From NCBI GenBank assembly GCA_902595805.1, contig CACJRM010000010.1, positions 1 to 42,091 on the forward strand: DNA of 42,091 bases. Direction: 5' to 3'. Made by a program: the position numbers and the translations under genes. Every line of letters starts with the position of its first letter. Position 1 is the stretch's first letter. The DNA comes from an uncultured Alphaproteobacteria bacterium (lineage in GTDB: Bacteria > Pseudomonadota > Alphaproteobacteria > HIMB59 > GCA-002718135). This document shows positions 26,009-34,475 of the stretch, piece by piece. Under the pieces are notes generated by a model, which ran no database searches, had not been told where the DNA came from, and was given only the letters and a program-made list of their open reading frames with translations.

Positions 26009-26445
26009 GTCTACGATTTCAAAGATTGCTTCTTATATTACTTACTTTAGTAATTATACTAAGTGCAGTACTACTTATTTTATATAATACAAGAGAAAAT
26101 GTGTCGTATTTTTATACACCATCTGAAATTGATAAATCAGATATCATAATAAATAAAATAATAAGAATAGGTGGTTTTGTTGAAAATAATAGTTTTAATA
26201 AAATTTCTTCAAGTTCATTTAAATTTAAAATTACTGATGAAAAAGCATCTATACTTGTTACTTTCAAAGGCATTCTTCCTGATTTATTTAGAGAAGGGCA
26301 AGGTGCAGTGATAGAGGGTGCTTTTGTTGATAAAAATATTTTTAGTGCAACTAATGTTTTTGCAAAACATGATGAAAATTATATGCCAGCATCAATAAAA
26401 GAAGATCTGAAAGATACAGGTTATTGGAATAAAAAATATAAATGA
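26005..26445 (+). CDS. ccmE: Heme chaperone CcmE
   Basis: Periplasmic, membrane-anchored heme chaperone that carries heme covalently to CcmFH. Seen: an N-terminal anchor helix (RLLLILLTLVIILSAVLLIL), a beta-barrel OB-like domain with RIGGFVENNS and VTFKGILPDLFREGQGAVIEG, and the heme-binding His122 in FAKHDENYMP with Tyr126. 146 residues is normal. Overlaps ccmD and ccmF by four bases each. Confidence 0.95.
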   Translation: MSLRFQRLLLILLTLVIILSAVLLILYNTRENVSYFYTPSEIDKSDIIINKIIRIGGFVENNSFNKISSSSFKFKITDEKASILVTFKGILPDLFREGQGAVIEGAFVDKNIFSATNVFAKHDENYMPASIKEDLKDTGYWNKKYK

Positions 26446-28304
26446 GTTCATTAGTTGGTTTTTTAAGCTTAGTTTTTGCGATAGGTATTAATTTTTACTT
26501 ATTTTTATCTAGATACATATTTAAATTTCAAAAACAGAAATTTAATTTATTCATCCGCTTTTCATCCTTATTAACTTTGTTATCTTTTTTTTCATTAATG
26601 TATGCATATGTGGTATCTGATTTCTCAAATTATAATGTCTTTCAAAATTCTCACTCAAATAAACCACTGATATATAAAATTTCAGGTACTTGGGGGAATC
26701 ATGAAGGTTCGATGCTTCTGTGGCTTTGTATATTATCTATCTTTAGCTTCTTTTTTTCTTTTACTAAAAATATAGAAGATAACTTTCAAAAATTAACTTT
26801 AATTATACAAGCTTTTCTTCATATTTTGTTTGGTCTATTTATAGTTTTTACATCTAATCCTTTTCTCGTTAATTCAATATTAGTAAACGAGGGTTTAGGT
26901 TTAAATCCTATTTTACAAGATCCTGGGTTGGCTGTTCATCCTCCAATTTTATATGCAGGTTATGTTGGTTATTCTATAGTTTTCAGTATTGCAATAGCTG
27001 GCTTATTTCAAAATACAGATGATGAATGGCTATATGTTGCTAAAAAATGGTCATTAATTAGTTGGACTTTTTTAACTGGTGGAATAGCTCTAGGTTCATA
27101 TTGGGCATATTATGAATTAGGATGGGGTGGTTGGTGGTTTTGGGATCCAGTTGAAAATATTTCACTGATGCCTTGGATTGCTGGACTTGCATTAGTTCAT
27201 TCACTCATGATGGTAAGAGGTGAGCAAGCTATTAAAAAATGGATAGTTTTTTTATCAATTCTTTGCTTTTCATTAAGTGTTTTTGGAACATTTTTGGTAA
27301 GGTCTGGAATCTTAACAAGCGTACATTCATTTGCAGCAGATGCATCCAGAGGCATATTTATATTACTAATTTTTTTTATTATAACTGGATTTGGTTTTTT
27401 AGTTTTTTTGTTAAAAGAACCTAAGAAATCAAATACTTTAAACTTGTTATTTATCAATAAGGTTTCAGCACTTGTAATAAATAATATTTTAATGATTATA
27501 GCTACCTTAACTATTCTTTTAGGAACTATATATCCAATTATAATTGAAGTTTTGTATAATAAGAGAATATCGGTTGGAGGCCCTTATTTTAATTCAACAG
27601 TAATTCCTATAATGATCCCTGGTTTTTTATTAATGAGTATTGCACCAATTTTATCCTGGCAAACAAATAAGATAAATAATTCAAAAAAATATGTTCTAGC
27701 TTTTATTATCTTAAGTGTTTTGGTTATACTTCAATCATATTTTTTGGATTTTAATACATGGGGTTTTGTTGGGTTACTTTTAGGTTTTTGGATAATATTG
27801 GCTTCAATTATTGCTATATTTTCTTCGTATAAAATTAAAATTAACATTAAGTTTTTAAAAATAATTAATCCTCATATAGCGCATATTGGTGTTGGTATTG
27901 CTATAATTGGTATCACTTGTTCTAGTGTTTTTCAAAATGAGCTAGATTTTAACCTTAATGAGGGAGATAAGTTTAATGTAAATGGAAAAACAGTTTTGTT
28001 TGAAAAAATAGAAACAACTAATGAGATTAATTTTCAATCTTTGAGAGGAAAATTTTTGTTTGATATTGAAAAAGATCAATCAAAAGAAATAGAGGCTGGA
28101 AAAAATTATTATCCAGTGTCAAAGATGATTACATCTGAAGCTGGTATTTTACATCAGTGGAATAAGGATATATATTTTATCCTTGGTGATCAAAAAAATA
28201 ATGAGTGGTTCGTAAAAGTTTTAATTAATCCATTTGTTAGCTTTATATGGCTTGGAGTGATAATAATGATGTATTCAGGTTTAATAGCAGTTTCTAGAAG
28301 ATGA
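26442..28304 (+). CDS. ccmF: Cytochrome c heme lyase subunit CcmF
   Basis: Large membrane protein of the heme ligation complex. Seen: more than a dozen hydrophobic helices, GTWGNHEGSMLLW, the heme-binding signature WGGWWFWDPVENISLMPW, DPGLAVHPPILYAGYVG, and a C-terminal periplasmic stretch before the last helix. 620 residues is slightly short of the usual 640-660. Overlaps ccmE upstream and ccmG downstream by four bases, so the operon is translationally linked. Confidence 0.96.
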   Translation: MSSLVGFLSLVFAIGINFYLFLSRYIFKFQKQKFNLFIRFSSLLTLLSFFSLMYAYVVSDFSNYNVFQNSHSNKPLIYKISGTWGNHEGSMLLWLCILSIFSFFFSFTKNIEDNFQKLTLIIQAFLHILFGLFIVFTSNPFLVNSILVNEGLGLNPILQDPGLAVHPPILYAGYVGYSIVFSIAIAGLFQNTDDEWLYVAKKWSLISWTFLTGGIALGSYWAYYELGWGGWWFWDPVENISLMPWIAGLALVHSLMMVRGEQAIKKWIVFLSILCFSLSVFGTFLVRSGILTSVHSFAADASRGIFILLIFFIITGFGFLVFLLKEPKKSNTLNLLFINKVSALVINNILMIIATLTILLGTIYPIIIEVLYNKRISVGGPYFNSTVIPIMIPGFLLMSIAPILSWQTNKINNSKKYVLAFIILSVLVILQSYFLDFNTWGFVGLLLGFWIILASIIAIFSSYKIKINIKFLKIINPHIAHIGVGIAIIGITCSSVFQNELDFNLNEGDKFNVNGKTVLFEKIETTNEINFQSLRGKFLFDIEKDQSKEIEAGKNYYPVSKMITSEAGILHQWNKDIYFILGDQKNNEWFVKVLINPFVSFIWLGVIIMMYSGLIAVSRR

Positions 28305-28825
28305 ACAAGATATTTATTTTAACACCATTAATAGTACTTTTAATTATATGTATTTTTTCACTAGTTTATTTATTGAGTGGTAAAGATCCTAATAAACCAC
28401 CGAGTGCACTCTTAAATAAAGATGTTCCTATTTTTGAAAGTAGTTCTTTGTACAATGCAAAGGATATAATCAAAACAAAAGATATAAAAAATAAGAAGAC
28501 CTTAATTAATTTTTTTGCTTCTTGGTGTAGTCCTTGTAAAATAGAACATCCACTTTTTTTTGAAATAAGTAAAAAATATCCTGAACTATATCTGTTGGGA
28601 TTTAACCACAAAGATCCAACTTCTGATGCAAAAAAATATTTGGAGGATGATGGAAACCCATACGATTTTGTTGGTGTAGACTCTGATGGTTTAATTGCAT
28701 TAGAATTTGGTGTTTTTGGTCTACCAGAAACATATTTAATTAATGAGGATGGTAAGATTATCTATAAATTTATGGGTCCGATAACAATGGATATTTTAAA
28801 AAATGAAATTGAGCCACTTCTATAA
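28301..28825 (+). CDS. ccmG: Thiol:disulfide interchange protein CcmG (DsbE)
   Basis: Membrane-anchored periplasmic thioredoxin that reduces apocytochrome c before heme attachment. Seen: an N-terminal anchor helix (KIFILTPLIVLLIICIFSLV), the active site FASWCSPCKIEHP with C76 and C79, the CcmG-typical GFNHKDPTSDAKKYLED, and the cis-proline region FGVFGLPETYLI. 174 residues is normal. ccmH starts inside its last codons in another frame. Confidence 0.95.
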   Translation: MNKIFILTPLIVLLIICIFSLVYLLSGKDPNKPPSALLNKDVPIFESSSLYNAKDIIKTKDIKNKKTLINFFASWCSPCKIEHPLFFEISKKYPELYLLGFNHKDPTSDAKKYLEDDGNPYDFVGVDSDGLIALEFGVFGLPETYLINEDGKIIYKFMGPITMDILKNEIEPLL

Positions 28826-29189
28826 ATTTTTACATATAATAATTTTAAGTTTTGTGTTTTTTGCTTTTAAAATATTTGCAGTTGAAAATATTGATGAGAG
28901 AGTAAAAAAATTAACCTTAGAGTTGCGATGCATGACTTGTCAAAATCAAAGCATTTATGACTCAGATGCAGAATTTTCAAATGATATTAAAAAAATAGTT
29001 AAAAATAAGTTGAAAGCTGGAGAAAGTGAGCGAGATATTAAGAAATTTTTAGTTGAAAGATATGGTGAATATATTCTTTTTAGACCTTTAATGAATTATA
29101 ATAATATCTTTCTTTGGAGTTTTCCTTTTATATTACTAATAATTGCCTTATTTTTTGTATTAATTAGAAGTAAAGGAAACAAGGTCTGA
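28803..29189 (+). CDS. ccmH: Cytochrome c maturation protein CcmH (short, CcmL/CycL type)
   Basis: Membrane-bound thiol oxidoreductase of the heme ligation complex. Seen: a signal sequence, the signature LRCMTCQNQSIYDSDAEFS with C43 and C46, ERYGEYILFRP, and a C-terminal membrane helix. 128 residues is the short form without the TPR (CcmI) extension. The ATG overlaps the end of ccmG by 23 bases. No ccmI follows: the next gene is an unrelated binding protein. Confidence 0.94.
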   Translation: MKLSHFYKFLHIIILSFVFFAFKIFAVENIDERVKKLTLELRCMTCQNQSIYDSDAEFSNDIKKIVKNKLKAGESERDIKKFLVERYGEYILFRPLMNYNNIFLWSFPFILLIIALFFVLIRSKGNKV

Positions 29190-29265
29190 AACAATTTATT
29201 TTGTTTTTTTTTATTTAGCTTATATGGTTCCTAATAATTTAGAAATACTTCTTCAAGGAGGAAAC

Positions 29266-30099
29266 GTGAAAAAAATTTTAATATACTTATTATCAATTGG
29301 TATTTTTGGAGTTGCTTCAATTGCAAATTCACAAACAATCAGAATTGGTACAGAAGGTGCTTATCCACCATGGAATAATCTTAATTCTGCAGGTGAGCTG
29401 GAAGGCGCTGAAATAGATTTTGGTAATGAAGCTTGTAAGCGCATGGGAGTTACATGTGAATGGGTAACTCAGGATTGGGATGGTATAATACCTGCTCTTC
29501 TTCAAGGTAAATATGACATTATTATTGCTGGAATGTCTATTACTGAAGAAAGAAAAGAAAAGGTTAATTTTACTACTGGATATATGACTGATGGTGCAAG
29601 ATTTGCTGTTTTAAAAAATAGTGGTTTAGCAAATTTAAATATTGCAGGTATGGCTAAAGTTAATCTTAATAATGCAGGTGGAAAAGAACAAGCTGCAATA
29701 GGTCAATTAATTGCTGCAATGGATGGTAAAACTGTTTGTGTTCAATCTTCAACAATTCACCAAAATTTCTTAGAAAAACACATGTCAGGCGCTGTTGATG
29801 TAAAGCTATATCAAGCAGTTGACGATCACAATTTAGATTTAGCTGCTGGAAGATGTGATGCTGTTCTAGCTGATGTAGGATCAATTATTGATTTTATGGA
29901 ATCTGATGGTGGTGTTGATGTTGCATTTACTGGCCCAACTTTTTCTGGTGGTGTATTCGGTGATGGTGTTGGTGGAGCAGTTAGAAAAGAAGATACGGAT
30001 ATCTTAGAGATGTGGAATGCTGCAATTGCAGAAATGTCTAAAGATGGGACTACTGCTAAAATAACTAAAGAGTGGTTTGGTAGAGATATCTCAATGTAA
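29266..30099 (+). CDS. ABC transporter substrate-binding protein, amino-acid type (family 3)
   Basis: Periplasmic binding protein of the polar amino acid / opine type. Seen: a signal peptide (VKKILIYLLSIGIFGVASIA, cleaved near NSQ), then IRIGTEGAYPPWNNLN, DFGNEACKRMGV, WDGIIPALLQGKYDIIIAGM and the hinge ITEERKEKVNFT, all diagnostic. I start at the GTG at 29266 rather than at the earlier in-frame ATG at 29224: AAGGAGG ends 4 bases before it and a signal peptide follows at once. 277 residues. No permease or ATPase gene is adjacent. A strong terminator follows. Likely ligands are basic or polar amino acids; the exact ligand is unknown. Confidence 0.92.
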   Translation: MKKILIYLLSIGIFGVASIANSQTIRIGTEGAYPPWNNLNSAGELEGAEIDFGNEACKRMGVTCEWVTQDWDGIIPALLQGKYDIIIAGMSITEERKEKVNFTTGYMTDGARFAVLKNSGLANLNIAGMAKVNLNNAGGKEQAAIGQLIAAMDGKTVCVQSSTIHQNFLEKHMSGAVDVKLYQAVDDHNLDLAAGRCDAVLADVGSIIDFMESDGGVDVAFTGPTFSGGVFGDGVGGAVRKEDTDILEMWNAAIAEMSKDGTTAKITKEWFGRDISM

Positions 30100-30117
30100 A
30101 TCAAATTTTATTTTAAT

Positions 30118-30147
30118 AAAAGCGGTCTTTCAGACCGCTTTTTTTTT
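30118..30147 (+). terminator. Intrinsic terminator after the binding protein gene
   Basis: AAAAGCGGTCT pairs with AGACCGCTTTT around a TTC loop, with an uninterrupted T run to 30147. It isolates the binding protein gene as a single-gene unit. Confidence 0.93.
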
Positions 30148-30196
30148 GATTAAATTACAGCCATAATGCATAGTAGATATTAAATTAAAACCTATA

Positions 30197-30478
30197 ATGA
30201 ACTCACTTTTGTATTTAATTATTCAAATTATAAATTTATTTCAATTTGTTCTTATAATTTATATAATTCTAACTTGGCTCGTGAACTTTAATATAATTAA
30301 TACAAGTAATAGATTTGTTTACAGCATCCTAGATGCTTTGTATAGATTATGTGAGCCAAGTTTAAATTTTGTAAGAAGATACTTACCTACTTTTGGTGCA
30401 ATAGATTTATCTCCAATTGTTGTTTATCTTGGTTTGTGGTTTATAAAAAGTTTATTAATTGAATATTGGCCAAGATAA
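30197..30478 (+). CDS. yggT: YggT family membrane protein
   Basis: Small inner membrane protein of the YggT/YlmG family, linked to division, osmotic stress or photosynthetic membrane assembly in different lineages; biochemical function not settled. Seen: two hydrophobic hairpins and the family sequence YIILTWLVNFNIIN, LYRLCEPSLNFVRRYLP and FGAIDLSPIVVYLGLWF. 93 residues is normal. folD follows after 2 bases, an arrangement common in alphaproteobacteria. Confidence 0.93.
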   Translation: MNSLLYLIIQIINLFQFVLIIYIILTWLVNFNIINTSNRFVYSILDALYRLCEPSLNFVRRYLPTFGAIDLSPIVVYLGLWFIKSLLIEYWPR

Positions 30479-30480
30479 CT

Positions 30481-31359
30481 ATGCCCCATTTATTAGATGG
30501 AAAAAAGATAGCACAAAACTTAAAAGATCGATTAAAAATTGAAATTGAAAATATAAAAATAAATTCTAATCGTGTTCCAGGATTGGCTGTAGTTCAAGTT
30601 GGAAATGTTGCTGCAAGCAGCGTCTATGTTAAAGCTAAAACTAAAGCCGCAAAGGAGGTAGGAATTAAAGTTTATGATTATCATTTAGAGGAAACAGCTA
30701 AACAAGATGATTTAATTAATCTAATTAATCATTTGAATAATAATGATGATGTTGATGGTATTCTTGTTCAGCTACCTTTGCCGAAAAAAATAAATGAGGA
30801 AACTGTATTAAATAGCATATCACCAGAAAAAGATGCTGATGGTTTTCATCCTTTAAATGTTGGAAAACTTTCAATCAGCCTTAAGAATGATGAAAATTTA
30901 ATGATACCGTGTACTCCTTATGGTTGTCTGCTACTTCTAAGAGAGCTTGATATAGAGTTAGCTGGTAAAAATGCTGTTGTAATAGGAAGATCTAATATTG
31001 TAGGGAAACCTATGGCTCAATTATTATTAAAAGAATCTTGTACTGTTACAACAGTACATTCTAAAACTCAGAATATTGAAGACATTTGCAAAAAAGCAGA
31101 CATTCTAATTGCCGCAATAGGAAAACCTGAATTTGTAAACAAAGATTGGGTAAAGGAAGGGGCAATTATTATTGATGTTGGTATAAATAGAGTCAAAATA
31201 AGTGACGAAAAATCAAAGCTAGTTGGAGATGTTTTATTTAGCGACGTAGCAAATAGGGTAAGTGCAATATCTCCTGTACCTGGGGGTGTAGGACCGATGA
31301 CAATTGCATGCCTTTTAAGAAACACAACTATTTCATGCAAAAATAGATTAATAAATTAA
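30481..31359 (+). CDS. folD: Bifunctional methylenetetrahydrofolate dehydrogenase/cyclohydrolase
   Basis: Converts 5,10-methylene-THF to 10-formyl-THF in one-carbon metabolism. Seen: PGLAVVQVGNVAASSVYVKAKTK (with the catalytic YxxxK), VDGILVQLPLPKKIN, KDADGFHPLNVG, the Rossmann motif VVIGRSNIVGKPMAQLLL, and the C-terminal SPVPGGVGPMTIACLL. I use the ATG at 30481 (MPHLLDGKKIAQ), 2 bases after the yggT stop; an in-frame TTG at 30466 would overlap yggT. 292 residues. The stop shares a TTAA with the stop of the convergent glycosyltransferase gene. Confidence 0.96.
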   Translation: MPHLLDGKKIAQNLKDRLKIEIENIKINSNRVPGLAVVQVGNVAASSVYVKAKTKAAKEVGIKVYDYHLEETAKQDDLINLINHLNNNDDVDGILVQLPLPKKINEETVLNSISPEKDADGFHPLNVGKLSISLKNDENLMIPCTPYGCLLLLRELDIELAGKNAVVIGRSNIVGKPMAQLLLKESCTVTTVHSKTQNIEDICKKADILIAAIGKPEFVNKDWVKEGAIIIDVGINRVKISDEKSKLVGDVLFSDVANRVSAISPVPGGVGPMTIACLLRNTTISCKNRLIN

Positions 31360-32201
31360 ATAATCTTATTAATATATTTCAAAAATAGATCTACTGAGAT
31401 TGCTTTTCTAGCTTCCTCACAATGACTACATAATTTTTTATACTCTCCACATGGAGATAAATTATGATCATAATATATATTCTCATGGAAATCATAACCA
31501 ATTGCCTCAGGGGTTATCCAACCTCCAAAATATAAAACTGCTTTTTTATTTAAAGCTGCGGCTACGTGCCCAAATCCTCCTTCAGGACCAACATAAAAAT
31601 CTGCTTCATTTAAAACAGCGCATGCTAGACGAAAATCCATATCATTAGGAGAAAAGACTGATAAGTTTCTTTTACTTTCCTTGTGAACGGATTGAATTAC
31701 TAAAAAATCTTTTATTAGTACATCAATTAGTTTTTGCCAATTTTTTGCTCCCCAATCTTTATTTTGATGCTTGATACTAAATTGACGATCATGAATTTTT
31801 GTAGATGAAGTTTCTAAAAAAATAATTTTTTTATAATTCTTTTTATTTGACCTTCTCCAAAATTTTATTGCTTCTAAAATTATTTTCTTCGCATCAACTT
31901 TTTCTTTCTTTGTAAAATAAATTTCTCCAGGATTAGGTTTAAATTTTTTCCAAACATAATTTGTATTAGTGCTTTTTTCATAATCAATATAAGGTCTATT
32001 GTATGGATGATAATCAATAATATGTGTGGGTTTACTTTTCTCAAGATTTCTACAATCAGATATATTTGGATTATTATCGTATACTATAGAATGATAGGCA
32101 CTTTTGTTTTTTGCTTCACCAATTACTATTTGTCTATCTGGAAATTGTTTTTTAATTTTTGACGCTAATTTTGTTATTAGTAAATCATCGCCGTAACCCA
32201 T
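31356..32201 (-). CDS. Glycosyltransferase family 9-like protein (heptosyltransferase type)
   Basis: Resembles ADP-heptose:LPS heptosyltransferases of the GT-B fold. Seen: the N-terminal MGYGDDLLITKLASKIKK glycine loop, a central WGAKNWQKLIDVLIKDFLVIQSV segment, and the C-terminal donor-site pattern FYVGPEGGFGHVAAALNKKAVLYFG. The end carries three cysteines (SPCGEYKKLCSHC), as in several GT9-like proteins. 281 residues is a little short. It begins 3 bases after the argG stop, so it is in an operon with argG and ialB; the acceptor is unknown. Confidence 0.72.
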   Translation of the reverse strand: MGYGDDLLITKLASKIKKQFPDRQIVIGEAKNKSAYHSIVYDNNPNISDCRNLEKSKPTHIIDYHPYNRPYIDYEKSTNTNYVWKKFKPNPGEIYFTKKEKVDAKKIILEAIKFWRRSNKKNYKKIIFLETSSTKIHDRQFSIKHQNKDWGAKNWQKLIDVLIKDFLVIQSVHKESKRNLSVFSPNDMDFRLACAVLNEADFYVGPEGGFGHVAAALNKKAVLYFGGWITPEAIGYDFHENIYYDHNLSPCGEYKKLCSHCEEARKAISVDLFLKYINKII

Positions 32202-32204
32202 TTA

Positions 32205-33395
32205 CTAACGATTGTTTTTTTTAAGTCTAACTGAATTTACTTTTATAAATCCTTCTGCATCTTTCTGATTGTAATCTCCAGCCTCATCAAATGAAACAAG
32301 GGAATTATCATACAAACTATTATTAGATTTTCTTCCTAAAATAATTACGTTACCCTTAAATACCTTAAGTTTAACTTCCCCATTTACTTTTTTTTGAGTT
32401 GAATCAATCAGGCTTTGGATTGCTATTCTTTCTGATGAAAACCAAAATCCATTATAAATTGTTTCTGCATATTTAGGCATTATCTCATCTTTAAGATGAG
32501 CCTCTCCTTTATCTAGTGTTATGCTCTCAATTGCTTTTCTTGCATTAATTAATATTGTTCCTCCAGGGGTTTCATAAATTCCCCTTGATTTCATTCCAAC
32601 AAATCTATTTTCCACAAGGTCTACTCTTCCGACACCATGCTTGCCGGCTATAGAATTTAATTTTGCTAAAAGCTTGTGTGGCTTTAAATTATTATTATTT
32701 ATTGAGACAGGATCGCCATTTTTAAATTCAATTATTAGTTCTTCTGCTTTATCTGGAGAGTCTTCAATACTACTAGTTCTTGAAAAAACATACTCGGGCG
32801 GCTCAATCCAAGGATCCTCAAGAAGCTTACCTTCTGAGGAGGTGTGTAAAAGATTTGCATCTGTACTGAATGGAGGTTCGCCCATCTTATCTTTCGGAAC
32901 TGTGATCTGATTTTTTTCTGCATATTCAATTAGATCTTTTCTACTTTGAAATTCCCAATACCTCCAAGGTGCTATAACTTCAATTTTAGGATTATTTGCA
33001 TAATAACCTAATTCAAACCTAACTTGATCATTACCTTTGCCAGTAGCGCCATGAGCTACAGCATCAGCTCCGACGATTTTTGCAATTTCAATTTGTCTTT
33101 TTGCTATCAAGGGTCTTGCTATAGCTGTACCCAATAAATATGTTCCTTCGTAAAGAGTATTTGCCCTGAACATTGGAAAAACATAATCTCTAACAAATTC
33201 TTCTTGTAAATCTTCAATGAATATTTCTTCTACACCTAAATTTTTTGCTTTAGCCTCAATTGGTGAAAGCTCATCTCCTTGACCTATATCAGCTGTGAAT
33301 GTAACTACTGGGCATTCATATTTATTTTGAAGCCATTTTAGAATTACACTAGTATCTAATCCGCCAGAATATGCTAAAACTATTTTTTTAGGCAT
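32205..33395 (-). CDS. argG: Argininosuccinate synthase
   Basis: Joins citrulline and aspartate with ATP in arginine synthesis. Seen: the PP-loop [28 protein letters not shown], the citrulline-site [19 protein letters not shown], the tetramer-type [18 protein letters not shown], and [20 protein letters not shown]. 396 residues is normal. The ATG at 33395 follows the ialB stop with no gap. argH is not in the window. Confidence 0.97.
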   Translation of the reverse strand: MPKKIVLAYSGGLDTSVILKWLQNKYECPVVTFTADIGQGDELSPIEAKAKNLGVEEIFIEDLQEEFVRDYVFPMFRANTLYEGTYLLGTAIARPLIAKRQIEIAKIVGADAVAHGATGKGNDQVRFELGYYANNPKIEVIAPWRYWEFQSRKDLIEYAEKNQITVPKDKMGEPPFSTDANLLHTSSEGKLLEDPWIEPPEYVFSRTSSIEDSPDKAEELIIEFKNGDPVSINNNNLKPHKLLAKLNSIAGKHGVGRVDLVENRFVGMKSRGIYETPGGTILINARKAIESITLDKGEAHLKDEIMPKYAETIYNGFWFSSERIAIQSLIDSTQKKVNGEVKLKVFKGNVIILGRKSNNSLYDNSLVSFDEAGDYNQKDAEGFIKVNSVRLKKNNR

Positions 33396-33866
33396 TTAGC
33401 ACTCTTCAATTAATTTATTGTAAGCTGCAGTAAACCCATTAAGTGTGTATGTGTCATTTGTTATAGTGCCTCTAGAAGATTCCCCACTAACTATAAGCTC
33501 AAGTCCTTTTTTCATTGCAAAAATAACTTTATTATCTTCTTCTGTCCAAGCGGCAGTAGGCACATCTTCAGTTGTGTAAAATTTGTATTCTCCATTATCA
33601 ATATTTACAATTATATCAGATGGAACTTTATAATTATAACCTGCTTCTATCTGTACTACGGTTTCTGAGTTGCCAATGTTTTTATAAACCAAAACGTAGA
33701 AGTTTCCTCTCTTCTTATCACTAGGTAAATCTGTCTCTGTTGCTAAGCTGCCAATATAACAATACTCATCAGCTTTCTCAAAAGACCATTTACCAACTTC
33801 TAGCGCCATTAAAGTACTGGGAAGTGCTACATATAGCGCTATTAAAAACTTAAGAATAATTTTCAT
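33396..33866 (-). CDS. Invasion associated locus B (IalB) family exported protein
   Basis: Periplasmic alphaproteobacterial protein family named from Bartonella IalB; role in free-living relatives unknown. Seen: a signal peptide (MKIILKFLIALYVALPSTLMA), then CYIGSLATETDLPSDKKRGN, VQIEAGYNYKVPS, a DVPTAAW segment, and the well-conserved C-terminal IFAMKKGLELIVSGESSRGT with NDTYTLNGFTAAY, ending in Cys, which could pair with the earlier Cys. I start at the ATG at 33866; one TTG codon precedes it in frame. 156 residues. First gene of the ialB-argG-GT9 unit, divergent from the ECF sigma gene. Confidence 0.88.
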   Translation of the reverse strand: MKIILKFLIALYVALPSTLMALEVGKWSFEKADEYCYIGSLATETDLPSDKKRGNFYVLVYKNIGNSETVVQIEAGYNYKVPSDIIVNIDNGEYKFYTTEDVPTAAWTEEDNKVIFAMKKGLELIVSGESSRGTITNDTYTLNGFTAAYNKLIEEC

Positions 33867-33938
33867 CAATTTCTTCTTTTAGTATATCTTATGCAATTAG
33901 TTAAGAGTGTTTAATCAATGTTAGAGTCTTTTTAAATT

Positions 33939-34475
33939 ATGGAAAAATCAAATTTAAATAACTTGATGAAACGGATTCAGAAAGACCGCGACGAAATGGC
34001 TTTTTCACAAATTTTTGATTTTTTTGCCCCTAAAGTTAATGCCTATTTTATTCAAAATAGGATCAAGTTTGAAAGCTCTGAAGAGCTCACGCAAGAGGTC
34101 TTAAGTACTGTTTGGGTAAAATCAAACCTATATGATTCAACAAAATCAGCACTTTCAACATGGATATTTACTATTGCGAGAAACAAAAAAATAGACTTTT
34201 TAAGGAAAAATTCAAAAATAAACTTTAAAGAAGAAGATATAAGAGAATTTTTGTACCAAGATAGAGAAATTGACATCAATGAAGAAAATGAGGCAAAAAA
34301 ACAAATAGAAAGAATAAATAATGAGCTCGATGAACAGCAAAAAATAATGATTAAAATGAACTTTTTTGAAAACAAAAGTCATAAAAAAATTGCAGATGAG
34401 CTTGAAATTCCATTAGGAACAGTTAAATCAAGAATAAGGCATATTTTAACGAAAATGCAGGAATTTTTAAGATGA
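33939..34475 (+). CDS. ECF-type RNA polymerase sigma factor, ChrR-partnered (RpoE/ECF11-like)
   Basis: Extracytoplasmic-function sigma factor. Seen: region 2 with AFSQIFDFFAPKVNAYFIQ, ELTQEVLSTVWVKSNLYDST, LSTWIFTIARNKKIDFLRK, and region 4 with LDEQQKIMIKMNFFENKSHK and IADELEIPLGTVKSRIRHIL. 178 residues. Its stop overlaps the start of the ChrR-like gene (ATGA), the standard sigma/anti-sigma arrangement. Related pairs in Rhodobacter respond to singlet oxygen; the signal here is unknown. I do not see a clear autoregulated promoter (TGATC-type -35) in the 72 bases upstream. Confidence 0.93.
   Translation: MEKSNLNNLMKRIQKDRDEMAFSQIFDFFAPKVNAYFIQNRIKFESSEELTQEVLSTVWVKSNLYDSTKSALSTWIFTIARNKKIDFLRKNSKINFKEEDIREFLYQDREIDINEENEAKKQIERINNELDEQQKIMIKMNFFENKSHKKIADELEIPLGTVKSRIRHILTKMQEFLR

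Noticed and set aside
27197..27457. Opposing and alternative frames inside ccmF
   Set aside because: They arise from the low-complexity, T-rich codons of membrane helices; ccmF is intact in its own frame.
29826..30104. 92-codon antisense frame over the binding protein gene
   Set aside because: Shadow of a clear coding sequence on the opposite strand, with no independent signals.
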